64,000 bases of DNA from Chloroflexota bacterium (GTDB taxonomy: Bacteria > Chloroflexota > Dehalococcoidia > Lucifugimonadales > GCA-002723415): NCBI GenBank assembly GCA_002721445.1, contig PBKN01000005.1, positions 93,688 to 157,687 on the forward strand, read 5' to 3'. The translations under genes were made by a program, and so were the position numbers. Positions 50,029-59,839 of the stretch are shown here, one piece after another (the first letter of the stretch is position 1; each line of letters begins with the position of its first letter). The notes under the pieces were generated by a model. The model had not been told where the DNA came from. It ran no database searches and saw nothing but the letters and a program-made list of their open reading frames with translations.

Positions 50029-50714
50029 CGAAATGACTCTTTACGTTTTTCTAAAGACTGTAACTTAGCATCTGCCTCTTCTTGAGCAATTTCTCCTGCT
50101 TTAACAGCTTTATTTATTTTCTCTTTGATTTCTTCTACATCCATTTTGTTTCTTAGACCTTTACCTTTATTATCTGGACCAAGTCCATTCATGTAAGGTT
50201 TACCTTCTAGATTTTTTAGCTTAGCATATGCTTCTTCTTGAGTAATTTCTCCTGCTTTAACAGCTTTATTTATTTTCTCCTTGATTTCTTCTACATGTAT
50301 TTTGCTTCTTGGACCTTTACCTTTATTATCTGGACCAAGTCCATCCACATAAGGTTTACCCTTCTTACCTTTTTTACCACGCATTCCTAAAAATTCATTA
50401 AAAGTTGGAGTTCTCTTTTTTAAGAATTTAGTACGCCATTCATTAGCCTCTTCTTCAGTAATGATTCCTGAATTTATTTTATTTTGAATTCCTAAATCTA
50501 TTTTTGTTTTTTTCTCATTATAAATTTGTATAACAGCCTCATTAAAAGCATTAGTAACAATTTCTTCTTCTAATCCCAATATACTCGATACTTTAGTTAT
50601 AAAATCATTTTGAACCTTGCTGTCAGACTTGCCTTGTGCAAAAACAAGTCCTCCAAAAAATAATCCTGTAATGATTAAAAATAGAAAAGGTAATAATATT
50701 AATTTCTTTTTCAT
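50025..50714 (-). CDS. Secreted repeat protein with signal peptide and two ~52-aa near-identical repeats
   Basis: N-terminal MKKKLILLPFLFLIITGLFFGGLVFAQ signal; GKPY(V/M)(D/N)GLGPDNKGKG...EEIKEKINKAVKAGEI.QEEA.AKL repeats. Confidence 0.88.
   Translation of the reverse strand: MKKKLILLPFLFLIITGLFFGGLVFAQGKSDSKVQNDFITKVSSILGLEEEIVTNAFNEAVIQIYNEKKTKIDLGIQNKINSGIITEEEANEWRTKFLKKRTPTFNEFLGMRGKKGKKGKPYVDGLGPDNKGKGPRSKIHVEEIKEKINKAVKAGEITQEEAYAKLKNLEGKPYMNGLGPDNKGKGLRNKMDVEEIKEKINKAVKAGEIAQEEADAKLQSLEKRKESFR
50049..50360 (-). repeat. Tandem 156-bp coding repeat (two copies: 50205-50360 and 50049-50204)
   Basis: Protein period of exactly 52 aa with near-identical copies. Confidence 0.88.
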
Positions 50715-50771
50715 TTAAAATACTCCAATAAAAGTATACTAAATATTTGCTTATTATATACTATATAACCT

Positions 50772-51626
50772 TCAATTAAAAAAATGGTATACAGCTTCGG
50801 ATATTCTAGCTAAAGATAAATCTATATTCTTATCATCTTTAACATCTTTAGCCATAATAGCAATTGAATATGGCCCTGACTTCCCGTTAACTATACCAAC
50901 ATCGCATCTTACACTAGTAACCCCACCTGTCTTATGAAAAGTTTTTATATTAGAAGGTAAAAAATATGGGATAATTGTTTTTGCCTGCTGACGATACATA
51001 ATATCTAATATTATATCTGATGATTTTTTGGTGAGTAGTTCTTTTTTATATATAATCTCCATGAGATTTATCATGTCATTAGGAGAAGAAACATCAGATT
51101 TATCTTCAGATAAAGCATCGGATTCTAAAACTACATCTCCCTTACTCAATTTATCTTTAACTATTTCTATAGCCTCATTAATATCCTTAGTATTTACACC
51201 ATACAAGCTATATAAAAGTTCTTTACAAGTCATAGGAAGATGAGTGCTTTTTAAATTTAAATCTAATAATGTCTTATGAAGATTATCCTTACCTATAATT
51301 TTATAAATTATATCTGTTGCAGTGTTATCACTAATAATAATCATAAGTGTTGCGAGATCATATATAGTTGGATTAATACCTATAGATAAATCTTTTAATA
51401 CTCCACTCCCAGGAGATTTGTCATTAACGCTAATCCTTTGCATAGGATTAATTATGCCTTTGTCTACTTGACGATAAAGCTCAAATATTAGAGGTATTTT
51501 AAGAGTACTAGCTGTAAAAAAAATATCATCAGCTTTATTATAATAATTTTTCCCCGTGTGTATATGCCGAGCTGCAACACCAACAACTGCAGGCACATCT
51601 TTAATAATTAAGTTTATATCTTTCAT
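50772..51626 (-). CDS. Class A beta-lactamase-related serine hydrolase
   Basis: FTASTLKIPLIFELY (SxxK), IISDNTATDIIY (SDN), FHKTGGVTSVRCDVGIV (KTG). Confidence 0.9.
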   Translation of the reverse strand: MKDINLIIKDVPAVVGVAARHIHTGKNYYNKADDIFFTASTLKIPLIFELYRQVDKGIINPMQRISVNDKSPGSGVLKDLSIGINPTIYDLATLMIIISDNTATDIIYKIIGKDNLHKTLLDLNLKSTHLPMTCKELLYSLYGVNTKDINEAIEIVKDKLSKGDVVLESDALSEDKSDVSSPNDMINLMEIIYKKELLTKKSSDIILDIMYRQQAKTIIPYFLPSNIKTFHKTGGVTSVRCDVGIVNGKSGPYSIAIMAKDVKDDKNIDLSLARISEAVYHFFN

Positions 51627-51689
51627 TTCTTATCCTAATAATTAATCTGGTAAAATTATAATACATATAACAAATTAAAGCATAATAAA

Positions 51690-52382
51690 ATGATAATACA
51701 GCTATTCGAAGATCTAATTAATAACCCTATAAACACCCTAATATATATAGGTATATTTAGTTTTATATTATTAATTACAATAACTTTCCATGAATTTAGT
51801 CATTCATTTATTGCAAACAAATTAGGAGATAGAACTTCAAAAAACTTAGGACGTCTAACATTAAACCCAACAAAACACCTAGATCCTATGGGAACAATTA
51901 TGTTGTTTTTTGTAGGATTTGGTTGGGGGAAACCTGTACCAGTAAACCCCACGAATTTGTCTCCTAATCCAAAAACAGGTTTAGGATTAGTAAGTTTATC
52001 AGGACCAGCATCAAATATATTTATAGCATTTATATCCACATTTCCAATACGATTAGGTGTAGTAGATATATCTTCAGTAAATTTAAATTATATAAACTCT
52101 TCCTTTTCAATAGGACAAATTATCGGTATAACAATATTCTTAAATTTATTACTTGCAACTTTCAATCTTTTACCTATAGCTCCTTTAGATGGATTTAAAA
52201 TAGCAATTGGTATTCTTCCAAGAAAACTTGCTTATGATTTTTCAAAATTAGAAAAATATGGCCCATTAATATTATTATCACTAGTATTTATACAATTTAT
52301 TATTCCAAAATTTAGTATATTACCTATGATTATATATCCTATAATGAAAATATTACTCATATTAATTATGATAGGATCATAA
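51690..52382 (+). CDS. Site-2 protease family (M50) membrane metalloprotease
   Basis: ITFHEFSHSFIANKLGDRTSKNLGRLTLNPTKHLDPMGTI; NLLPIAPLDGFKI. Confidence 0.93.
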   Translation: MIIQLFEDLINNPINTLIYIGIFSFILLITITFHEFSHSFIANKLGDRTSKNLGRLTLNPTKHLDPMGTIMLFFVGFGWGKPVPVNPTNLSPNPKTGLGLVSLSGPASNIFIAFISTFPIRLGVVDISSVNLNYINSSFSIGQIIGITIFLNLLLATFNLLPIAPLDGFKIAIGILPRKLAYDFSKLEKYGPLILLSLVFIQFIIPKFSILPMIIYPIMKILLILIMIGS

Positions 52383-52419
52383 AATAACACTTAATTAACC
52401 ATGGAAGATTAAAATACAA

Positions 52420-53610
52420 ATGAAAATCAAAGAAATACGTGTTGTAAACGTAGACTTACCTAAACAGATACCAAAATCAAAACCATGGAGGAAATCTGCA
52501 ATTAAAAGTGGAACTCAAAGAGCATTTCCTATAAATTTTTACTCTGAATTTTCTAGTAATTTTGGAAGTATACCAGGCACAAACCTTGAAGATATATTAT
52601 GGGTGCAAGTAATTGCTGAAGATGGAACATATGGATTAGGAGCTTGTAATTTTGGAGGTCCTGTAGCATGGCTAATTGATTATTTTTATGCTCCTTTGTT
52701 AAAAAATAAAGATGCATTTGCGATAGAATATCTTAATGATCTTATGTGGAGAGCATCTCAATTTTTTGGCTCAACAGGAATTTCAAGTATTGCTATGTCA
52801 GGGATTGATCTTGCACTTTGGGATCTAAAAGGAAAATTACTAGATGTCCCTGTATATAGTCTAATCGGAGGTCCATGTAGAAATAAAATTAAACTATATG
52901 CTACATCTGATGACTTAGATTGGTCAAAGGAATTAGGTTTTAAAGCCTTTAAAGTCAGCAACCCAACACATTACACAATGGACCAGGAAGGCTTAAATTT
53001 AGCAGAAGAACATATAGCAAAATCAAGAGATATAGTAGGTGAAAATGCCGAATTAATGTATAACCCAGTTATGTCATTTAATAGTGAATATACTTTAAGA
53101 GTAGCTGAAAAATTACGTCCTTATAAATTAAGGTGGATTGAAGAACCTTTAATCCCAACAGATATAGATGGATTAATATTTTTAAAAAATGCTATAACAT
53201 GGATCCCGTTAGCAAGCGGAGAACACCACCATGGTAGACAAGCTTTCTATCAATTAATTAAAAACCGCTCAGTAGACATTGTTCAACCCGATATACAATG
53301 GGCGGGAGGGTTAAGTGAAGTTATTAAAATATATCATATTGCTGAATCTGCAGGTATAAGTACTATACCTCATATGGGGGCAGGAACTCCATGGGGACAA
53401 CATTTTGCATTATCTATGCCTGAGTCATTAATGGCAGAATACTGGATGGGGTCTGACCCAGGCATACCTTTAGATGAAATATGCCCAATACCAGGTATGC
53501 CCACTCCTAAAGATGGATATATTATCCCATCTGATGCACCAGGTTTTGGAATAGATATTCCCGAAAAATTAATACATAATTGGGATCACAGTAAAATAAA
53601 AAATATATAG
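52420..53610 (+). CDS. Mandelate racemase/enolase superfamily protein, rhamnonate dehydratase-like
   Basis: SGIDLALWDLKGKLLDVPVYSLIGGP, YTLRVAEKLRPYKLRWIEEPLIP, ASGEHHHGRQAFYQLI, DIVQPDIQWAGGLSE, IPHMGAGTPWGQHF. Confidence 0.9.
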   Translation: MKIKEIRVVNVDLPKQIPKSKPWRKSAIKSGTQRAFPINFYSEFSSNFGSIPGTNLEDILWVQVIAEDGTYGLGACNFGGPVAWLIDYFYAPLLKNKDAFAIEYLNDLMWRASQFFGSTGISSIAMSGIDLALWDLKGKLLDVPVYSLIGGPCRNKIKLYATSDDLDWSKELGFKAFKVSNPTHYTMDQEGLNLAEEHIAKSRDIVGENAELMYNPVMSFNSEYTLRVAEKLRPYKLRWIEEPLIPTDIDGLIFLKNAITWIPLASGEHHHGRQAFYQLIKNRSVDIVQPDIQWAGGLSEVIKIYHIAESAGISTIPHMGAGTPWGQHFALSMPESLMAEYWMGSDPGIPLDEICPIPGMPTPKDGYIIPSDAPGFGIDIPEKLIHNWDHSKIKNI

Positions 53611-53623
53611 ATACATTAAATCA

Positions 53624-53658
53624 CAATAAGTTGTTTGAAATAAAAATCAAACCTATTG
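53624..53658. terminator. Imperfect inverted repeat between convergent genes, possible terminator
   Basis: CAATA..GTTTGA / TCAAAC..TATTG, followed by T-rich sequence. Confidence 0.3.
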
Positions 53659-53659
53659 T

Positions 53660-54871
53660 CTACTTTTTATCTTTATTTAAAGTCTCTGGAACAAATAAAT
53701 ACATCCCTAACCCTCCTACTACTCCAATCACTCCCATAAACACAGATGAAATACCCAATGTTAATATATTAGCAATTTGGCCAATTAATATAGGTGCGCT
53801 AGAGGCACTGGTGTCGCCAATCAATTTCCATATACCTAGAAATTCTCCTGAATAACCAGGCGGAGCAAGATCAGATCCTAACACCATCATTGCCCCACTT
53901 CCAAGTCCATTTCCAAACCCAATTAAAATTGATACCGCAACAAAACTCCATATATTTCCAGTAAGAGGAATTAAAAAAAGACCTAAAGCTAAAATAAAAC
54001 ATGTGGGAATTGACATCCATTTTCTACCACGTTTATCCATTATGTAACCAACTGGTAAAAATAAAATCATGTCTAAAGCAGAAGAAGCACCTATTACATA
54101 TCCAATTTCATCTACATTCAAACCTAGATATAAACCCCACAAAGGTAATAATAGCTCCTTAGCTTTTCGCACCATCTGCAATGACATTATTGCTATTGAA
54201 CCTCTAATAATTATACCTTTATTTTCTTTTATCAAAATATTTATTGACTTAGGCTTATTATTAGTATGTATATCTTTGAATTTTATACTATTTAAATTAG
54301 GTAAAATGCAAAATAAAATTAAACTAACCAATAAGCCTTGAATAACAAATACATATCCTGTTGATATATTAGCCCCAATAAGACCTCCCGCAATTGGTCC
54401 TATAAACAAGCCAATCCTATGAACTCCGCCTAAACTCGCCAAGGCTTTCCCTCTTTGGTTATTAGGTACTGTATCAGATATATAAGACATTCTAGATAAA
54501 TCCCACATACTCAAACCACAGCCTGTAATAATACGTAAAATAAAAAAAATAAGAAAGCTAGAAACAAAACCTGTAATTATTGAACTGATAGACACAATGA
54601 ATACACTCAATAACATAGTTTTATCATGTCCGATCTTCTTAATCATTATACCTGATGGAATATCAAATAAAGTATTCCCTATAAGAATTCCAGAAAGACC
54701 CAAGCCTACTAAAGCAATTCCTACATTCAAATCAGATATAAAGATAGGTTCAATAGGCAATAGCATACCTACACCAAATTGAACAAAAAAACTTGGAACT
54801 AATACCGAGAAAAATAATTGCTTAGAATATATTTGATTATTAGAAAAAATGTTTAAAGAATTAAAATTCAA
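53660..54871 (-). CDS. MFS transporter
   Basis: Polytopic; GVGMLLPIEPIFISDLNVGIALVGLGLSGILIGNTLFDIPSGIMIKKIGHDK; GYIMDKRGRKWM. Confidence 0.9.
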   Translation of the reverse strand: MNFNSLNIFSNNQIYSKQLFFSVLVPSFFVQFGVGMLLPIEPIFISDLNVGIALVGLGLSGILIGNTLFDIPSGIMIKKIGHDKTMLLSVFIVSISSIITGFVSSFLIFFILRIITGCGLSMWDLSRMSYISDTVPNNQRGKALASLGGVHRIGLFIGPIAGGLIGANISTGYVFVIQGLLVSLILFCILPNLNSIKFKDIHTNNKPKSINILIKENKGIIIRGSIAIMSLQMVRKAKELLLPLWGLYLGLNVDEIGYVIGASSALDMILFLPVGYIMDKRGRKWMSIPTCFILALGLFLIPLTGNIWSFVAVSILIGFGNGLGSGAMMVLGSDLAPPGYSGEFLGIWKLIGDTSASSAPILIGQIANILTLGISSVFMGVIGVVGGLGMYLFVPETLNKDKK

Positions 54872-54907
54872 TTCAATTCTTTCTTAATGCATAAATATGA
54901 ATGTTGA

Positions 54908-55702
54908 TTAAATACTAACTTCAGCTTCATTCAAATTTAAAACCTTTAACGCATTTAACCCTAAAATTTTTCGTTTAGAATGTTCACTAATTTTAGCTGT
55001 AACAATTCTTCCCACACCAAATCTAGCATCAATTAATGGAAGGTCAGAACCATATAAAATTCTGTCATCACCAAGTTCATTAACAAAGTACTCTATTGCT
55101 CCATGATCTCCATATGAACTACAAGTTTCTAAATAGATATTGGGGCACTCAATAGCTGCCTTAACAGATTCGATTCTACCTTCTTCCATATTACCAGCAT
55201 GAGCTAAAATCCAATTGATATCTGGAAACCTTTGAGCTAAGTCAACAAACAAAATCGGCCTACCATTATCATCATTCTTATGTTCTCCAGGACCATATTG
55301 TGTATGGCTTTTAACTGGTATTTTGTTTTCATTACACCATTCAAAAATAGGGTACCATGACTCATGGTTCACAGGTCTAGGATAAAATGGGGGGTAAATT
55401 TTCAATGCCTTCATATCTAATTTATTAAATGCTCTATCTAATTCAGGTATTGCTTCTTCCATATAGTGAGGAGTTACATGTGCAAAGCCTCCAAATCTTT
55501 TAGGATTTTTTTGCACAAAATCATAGACTTTGTCATTGCAATTCGATGCTTTACCATCGAAAATATAACTCACAAAAGATTTATCCACTCCTGCTGCATC
55601 AAGGTTTTTGATATACCAATCCATATCATCAATTATATTATAATTACCCATTCTTCCTACATGAGAATGAAAATCTATTACTGGAGTATTTATAATATTC
55701 AT
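54908..55702 (-). CDS. Amidohydrolase (amidohydro-rel, PF04909-like), metal-binding residues intact; start at MNIINTPVIDFHSH
   Basis: VIDFHSHVGR (HxH), VKSHTQYGPGEH, INWILAHAGN, RILYGSDLPLIDARF; ATGA overlap with upstream gene. Confidence 0.92.
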   Translation of the reverse strand: MNIINTPVIDFHSHVGRMGNYNIIDDMDWYIKNLDAAGVDKSFVSYIFDGKASNCNDKVYDFVQKNPKRFGGFAHVTPHYMEEAIPELDRAFNKLDMKALKIYPPFYPRPVNHESWYPIFEWCNENKIPVKSHTQYGPGEHKNDDNGRPILFVDLAQRFPDINWILAHAGNMEEGRIESVKAAIECPNIYLETCSSYGDHGAIEYFVNELGDDRILYGSDLPLIDARFGVGRIVTAKISEHSKRKILGLNALKVLNLNEAEVSI

Positions 55703-56457
55703 ATATTTACACCTAAAATTCTTTCTAAATTTTCTGAACAAATGGCTTTTAATGTAGATTCAGAAATACCCCATCGATGCAAGCTATACAGTTGTGGCCC
55801 CATCGGTTGATAAGGAAATTTAGAACCATATAAAATACGAGTTTCCCCGACAATATTTAGTAACCTTACTAAACTATCAGAAATTGAAAATTTTGAAATT
55901 TCAACATATAAATTCGGTAATGATTTAAGCAATGGTAACGCCCAAGGCACATGAGAATAGTGAAGGTCACAAAGCACTACTTTGCTATCAGGAAACATTT
56001 TTATAGTATTATGAAATTCATCAGGATTGAAATCAGTAGCTGGTATAAAAAGAGTTAATTGTTTTTTTACAATCCATTTCATACAATCTTCAACAATCCA
56101 ACTAACGAAAGGAAAATTCTGCTTAGAAGGCTCCATTCTTATAGCTTTAATATTATTAATTTCAACATTTTCTGAAAATGAATCTAAATCAAACGTTGAA
56201 GGATTACAAGTAAACTGTGGTATAAATCTAGAGATGCCTTTAATAGATTCGATTAATTTTTTATTACCATCAACTGGGTCATAGTTTACTCCATAAGGGT
56301 TATGGATTAATGCACTCTTAACTCCTACATGATCCATAGCTGATATAGTTTCTTCTGGAGTATCTACAACAAGGCGCCTTGTATGCACTCTACCCAAAGA
56401 AACATTACAATCAAAAACTGGTACTGATGATTTAAAATCTATATCTACTTTGCCCAA
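55699..56457 (-). CDS. Degenerate amidohydrolase-fold protein lacking metal-ligand motifs
   Basis: VFDCNVSLGR in place of D.HxH; ILYGSKFPYQPMG in place of YGSDxP; otherwise the same fold family as the downstream gene. Confidence 0.85.
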   Translation of the reverse strand: MGKVDIDFKSSVPVFDCNVSLGRVHTRRLVVDTPEETISAMDHVGVKSALIHNPYGVNYDPVDGNKKLIESIKGISRFIPQFTCNPSTFDLDSFSENVEINNIKAIRMEPSKQNFPFVSWIVEDCMKWIVKKQLTLFIPATDFNPDEFHNTIKMFPDSKVVLCDLHYSHVPWALPLLKSLPNLYVEISKFSISDSLVRLLNIVGETRILYGSKFPYQPMGPQLYSLHRWGISESTLKAICSENLERILGVNI

Positions 56458-56481
56458 TTCTCATCCCTTTACTAATTAAGA

Positions 56482-57531
56482 TTAAATAATAGTTAACAAG
56501 TCTCTTGGATTATTCTCAGTAATTTGAATTATATCAGAATTACTTATTCCCATGTTTTTCAAAAATGGAATAAACTCCTCTAAAATAAAAGAATAGCCAG
56601 TTCCACCAAATTTTTTTAAATGCACTTTCTTACAAATATCTTGAGAAATTAAAATTCTATTCGCATAACCTGACTTTATCAATTCAGGAATAACTTTTGC
56701 AACTATTATTGTAGCCATATCCCAAGGTTTTGCAGAGCCATCATTACCTAAACAATCAAATTCGACATACACTCCTCTAGCCAAAGTAGAAAGAAGTTTT
56801 GAAACATCTTCGGCTAGGCGATCACAATGCCCAAATACAACTCTACCGGGGGCTACTCCTTGCTCTTCGACCATATCCAATACTCTATTATGATCTTCAT
56901 ATGGAGGTCCGTGAAATAACATAGATAGCCCAGAAATTTTACTTGCAATAGACGATGCTTTAATAACCTTTATTTCATTTTCTATTAATGGCTTTGCATT
57001 TACTCCAATTTCGCCAATTATACCTGGTTTTATACCTGTATTATCTATACCACAATTAATTTCGTTTAATATCTGATCTGTTAACTCTTCTATGTTTTTT
57101 TGATCAAGATTTTCCGGGTGAAATACTTTTTGATACCAACTGCAACCTAATACAATATTTAAGCCTGTAAGATCTGATATTTTTTTAATTGCCAATGGAT
57201 TCCTTCCTAATCCAATGCTAGTAGGATCTACTAGGGACTTCCCTCCCATTCTCTTAAATTCTAAAACCTCTTGAATCATTGTCTGCTCTTCTTTTGGGCT
57301 CAATATATAATTATCTTGAAGAGGATAACCAGCTCTTGCATATGCTAAATTAGATAAATTTAACTTAGCATTGCAATAATCTAATTCAGATTTAGTCAAA
57401 TCTTCAGGCAACTGATGGTTTTTTCTTAGATCTACATAGAAATGTTCATGAGGAAGAGTAAACCCTAAATCTTCTGGATTAATTAATCCATTAACTGTTA
57501 AAATCTTGCCTTTATTTGATTCAAAATTCAT
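56482..57531 (-). CDS. Phosphotriesterase-family metallohydrolase
   Basis: GFTLPHEHFYVDLR (HxH), GIIGEIGVNAKPL, LFHGPPYEDH, VVFGHCDRL, ILISQDICKKVHLKKFGG. Confidence 0.9.
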   Translation of the reverse strand: MNFESNKGKILTVNGLINPEDLGFTLPHEHFYVDLRKNHQLPEDLTKSELDYCNAKLNLSNLAYARAGYPLQDNYILSPKEEQTMIQEVLEFKRMGGKSLVDPTSIGLGRNPLAIKKISDLTGLNIVLGCSWYQKVFHPENLDQKNIEELTDQILNEINCGIDNTGIKPGIIGEIGVNAKPLIENEIKVIKASSIASKISGLSMLFHGPPYEDHNRVLDMVEEQGVAPGRVVFGHCDRLAEDVSKLLSTLARGVYVEFDCLGNDGSAKPWDMATIIVAKVIPELIKSGYANRILISQDICKKVHLKKFGGTGYSFILEEFIPFLKNMGISNSDIIQITENNPRDLLTII

Positions 57532-57721
57532 AATTTACCTTACAATACATTTAACATATTTTTAAAAAAATTGAAACTTAAAACTATAAAAATTTATTTA
57601 TATCAACTAAATATCCAAAGATTTAATAAAATAAAGCAAAAAATATACCTAAAACTACTATTATCATTAAATAACTAGATTTATATTAATGCTATTAAAA
57701 ACAGAAATTAAGGAGTTTCTA

Positions 57722-58399
57722 ATGTCTCAAGACAATGAAATGCATGCTAAAATACCAAGTGTTACAGGGATTGCCCTTATACTTGGATCCATAATAGCTA
57801 TAACTGGTTTCATGTTGCAACAAACTTTAGGTTTAAACCCAGATGATGCTGCTACATGGCTACAATCTTTAGGAAGCAACCAAGACGAAGCCACTATGGG
57901 TGCTTTACTAGTAACAATAGGTCTTCTTGGATGGGTTGTAGGAGTTGCAGGAATAAATTCTGCATTACAAGATACACCTGGTAAAGTATGGGCAAGTCCA
58001 GGATTTTTATTAATTTGCTTTGCAGTAATATCATGGGCTATTATTGGCCAAGCTTTAGTTCTAACAGAAATAGAATATGGTGCAAAACTTACTGGAACAG
58101 CAATGGATCAACAATTAGTAATGGCTGGAGGAGTTGCACATAGTGCTAATGTTGCAATTACAGTTCTAGGTTCAGTATCATTTGGAGCTGGTATGATATT
58201 AATAGGGCTTGCTCTATTTCATAATCATTATAGCCATGAATGGTTAACATATTTAGCCATTTTAGTTGGATTAGTTGCTATAATTGCAAGTTTAATTATT
58301 TATCCAATTAATGCTGAAATTTCTCAACTAGTAACAGGTTTCTGCTTCGGAGGTACAGTTGTATGGTCAGTTGGAATGGGTATATATAGATTAAGATAA
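57722..58399 (+). CDS. Hypothetical multi-pass membrane protein (start at MSQDNEMHAK preferred; ORF opens at 57689)
   Basis: Several hydrophobic segments; AAGGAG Shine-Dalgarno upstream of 57722. Confidence 0.75.
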   Translation: MSQDNEMHAKIPSVTGIALILGSIIAITGFMLQQTLGLNPDDAATWLQSLGSNQDEATMGALLVTIGLLGWVVGVAGINSALQDTPGKVWASPGFLLICFAVISWAIIGQALVLTEIEYGAKLTGTAMDQQLVMAGGVAHSANVAITVLGSVSFGAGMILIGLALFHNHYSHEWLTYLAILVGLVAIIASLIIYPINAEISQLVTGFCFGGTVVWSVGMGIYRLR

Positions 58400-58433
58400 G
58401 ATCATACTAGGAAGATATTAATATAACTACTTT

Positions 58434-58472
58434 AAAAAAGAATAGCTAATAAATATTAGCTATTCTTTTTTT
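58434..58472. terminator. Bidirectional intrinsic terminator-like hairpin
   Basis: Perfect 12-bp inverted repeat GAATAGCTAATA (58440-58451) / TATTAGCTATTC (58454-58465) flanked by A6 and T7 between convergent genes. Confidence 0.8.
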
Positions 58473-59645
58473 ATGTAATTTTAAAATGCAAAGAGTAACA
58501 AATAATCCTATAATCAAAAGCACTCCTAATATACGAAAACTCTGTACATAATCAAAATAATAAATTAATATACCAATTAAAGTAGGCCCTAAAACCTTAC
58601 CAAGGTTTTTAAGAGACCCTACTAAGCCCATACTAGTAGCTAAATTATCTTTATCAATTTGACTAGAAATTTGTGCAATTACAGCTGGAAATATTAATGC
58701 TTGAGAAATACCCATAAACACTGCTGCTATAACAAAAAATATAACTTTATCAATAATAGTTAAATAAAATAATGAAAATGCTAGTATTAATGCACCTGCA
58801 ATAATAACAAATTTATATCCAATTTTATCTGCCATTCTGCCACCTAATGGATTAAAAATTAATCTCACAGCTTCTTGAATTGAAAAAAACATTCCAATTA
58901 CTGCAATATTAAATCCAACACTGCTACTTGCATATATTGGCAAAAAAGCTTTTATAGCATATAAAATCATATATATAAAGGCTTCAAGTATCCCTGCTAT
59001 CCAAACTGAAATATTACGACTGCCCGCCATAAAAGAAGAAATTATGTGTGAAAAAAATAAATTATGCTCAAATTCCATTTTTTTCATATCTGCAATACCA
59101 ATTAATGGAATAAATGCAAGTACACTCAAAAACCCAATAATGGTAAAAACAGAAACAGGGTCCAATATTAATAGCAACCACCCTCCTAAAGCTGGCCCTA
59201 CAATATACCCTCCATTACGAGCTGACCCAAACCAAGCTAATCTTTCTGCTCTAGAATGAGAATGCATTTCTGCAACAAAAGCTAAAGTTACAGGCCCATA
59301 AATAGCAGTTGCTACACCATGAATTATTCTTACTGTAAACAACTCTTCTGGAGTTGAAACCCATCTATAAACAAATGGCATAATAGTAAAGAATAGAGTC
59401 CCCAACATCAACCATGAACGTCGACCCCATATGTCTGACAAAACTCCTACTATAGGTTTTAAAATAATCCCAGTCAATGTAGAAACTGACACTATTAGCC
59501 CTAGAAAAACTTCCCCAGCACCCAACGTTTGTGCAAATACTGGCAAAAGAGGAGTCTTCCCCATTTGATATGCTGATCGAACAATAAAATCAGCAATAGT
59601 AACATTTATAAACTGCCTAGAAAAACGCAATACTCGTCCTAACAA
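58446..59645 (-). CDS. MFS transporter
   Basis: Polytopic; TLTGIILKPIVGVLSDIWGRRSWLMLGT; GGRMADKIGYKFVI. Confidence 0.92.
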   Translation of the reverse strand: MLGRVLRFSRQFINVTIADFIVRSAYQMGKTPLLPVFAQTLGAGEVFLGLIVSVSTLTGIILKPIVGVLSDIWGRRSWLMLGTLFFTIMPFVYRWVSTPEELFTVRIIHGVATAIYGPVTLAFVAEMHSHSRAERLAWFGSARNGGYIVGPALGGWLLLILDPVSVFTIIGFLSVLAFIPLIGIADMKKMEFEHNLFFSHIISSFMAGSRNISVWIAGILEAFIYMILYAIKAFLPIYASSSVGFNIAVIGMFFSIQEAVRLIFNPLGGRMADKIGYKFVIIAGALILAFSLFYLTIIDKVIFFVIAAVFMGISQALIFPAVIAQISSQIDKDNLATSMGLVGSLKNLGKVLGPTLIGILIYYFDYVQSFRILGVLLIIGLFVTLCILKLHKKRIANIY

Positions 59646-59839
59646 ATTAAGGATTTAATTTTAAGTCAATTAGTACTTAATAAAATAATCACAATATTAT
59701 AATTCAAAACAAAAACAATTATAAATATATATTTAATCAATATTATGTTTATAATTCCCCAATACAACTATTGTAATACTTTTAATAACAAGCTAACATT
59801 CTGCTTACAAATAATAACTCAGCCTATTGGGAGATTGAT

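Noticed and set aside
53631-53855. 74-aa + strand ORF
   Set aside because: Antisense to the C-terminus of the MFS gene; Pro/Ile/Asn-rich without recognisable domain.
55466-55810. 114-aa antisense ORF
   Set aside because: Opposite two overlapping amidohydrolase genes with clear family motifs.
59646-59839. Possible ncRNA or regulatory RNA in a 194-bp gap
   Set aside because: Divergent promoter region between MFS and deacylase genes; AT-rich without convincing structure.
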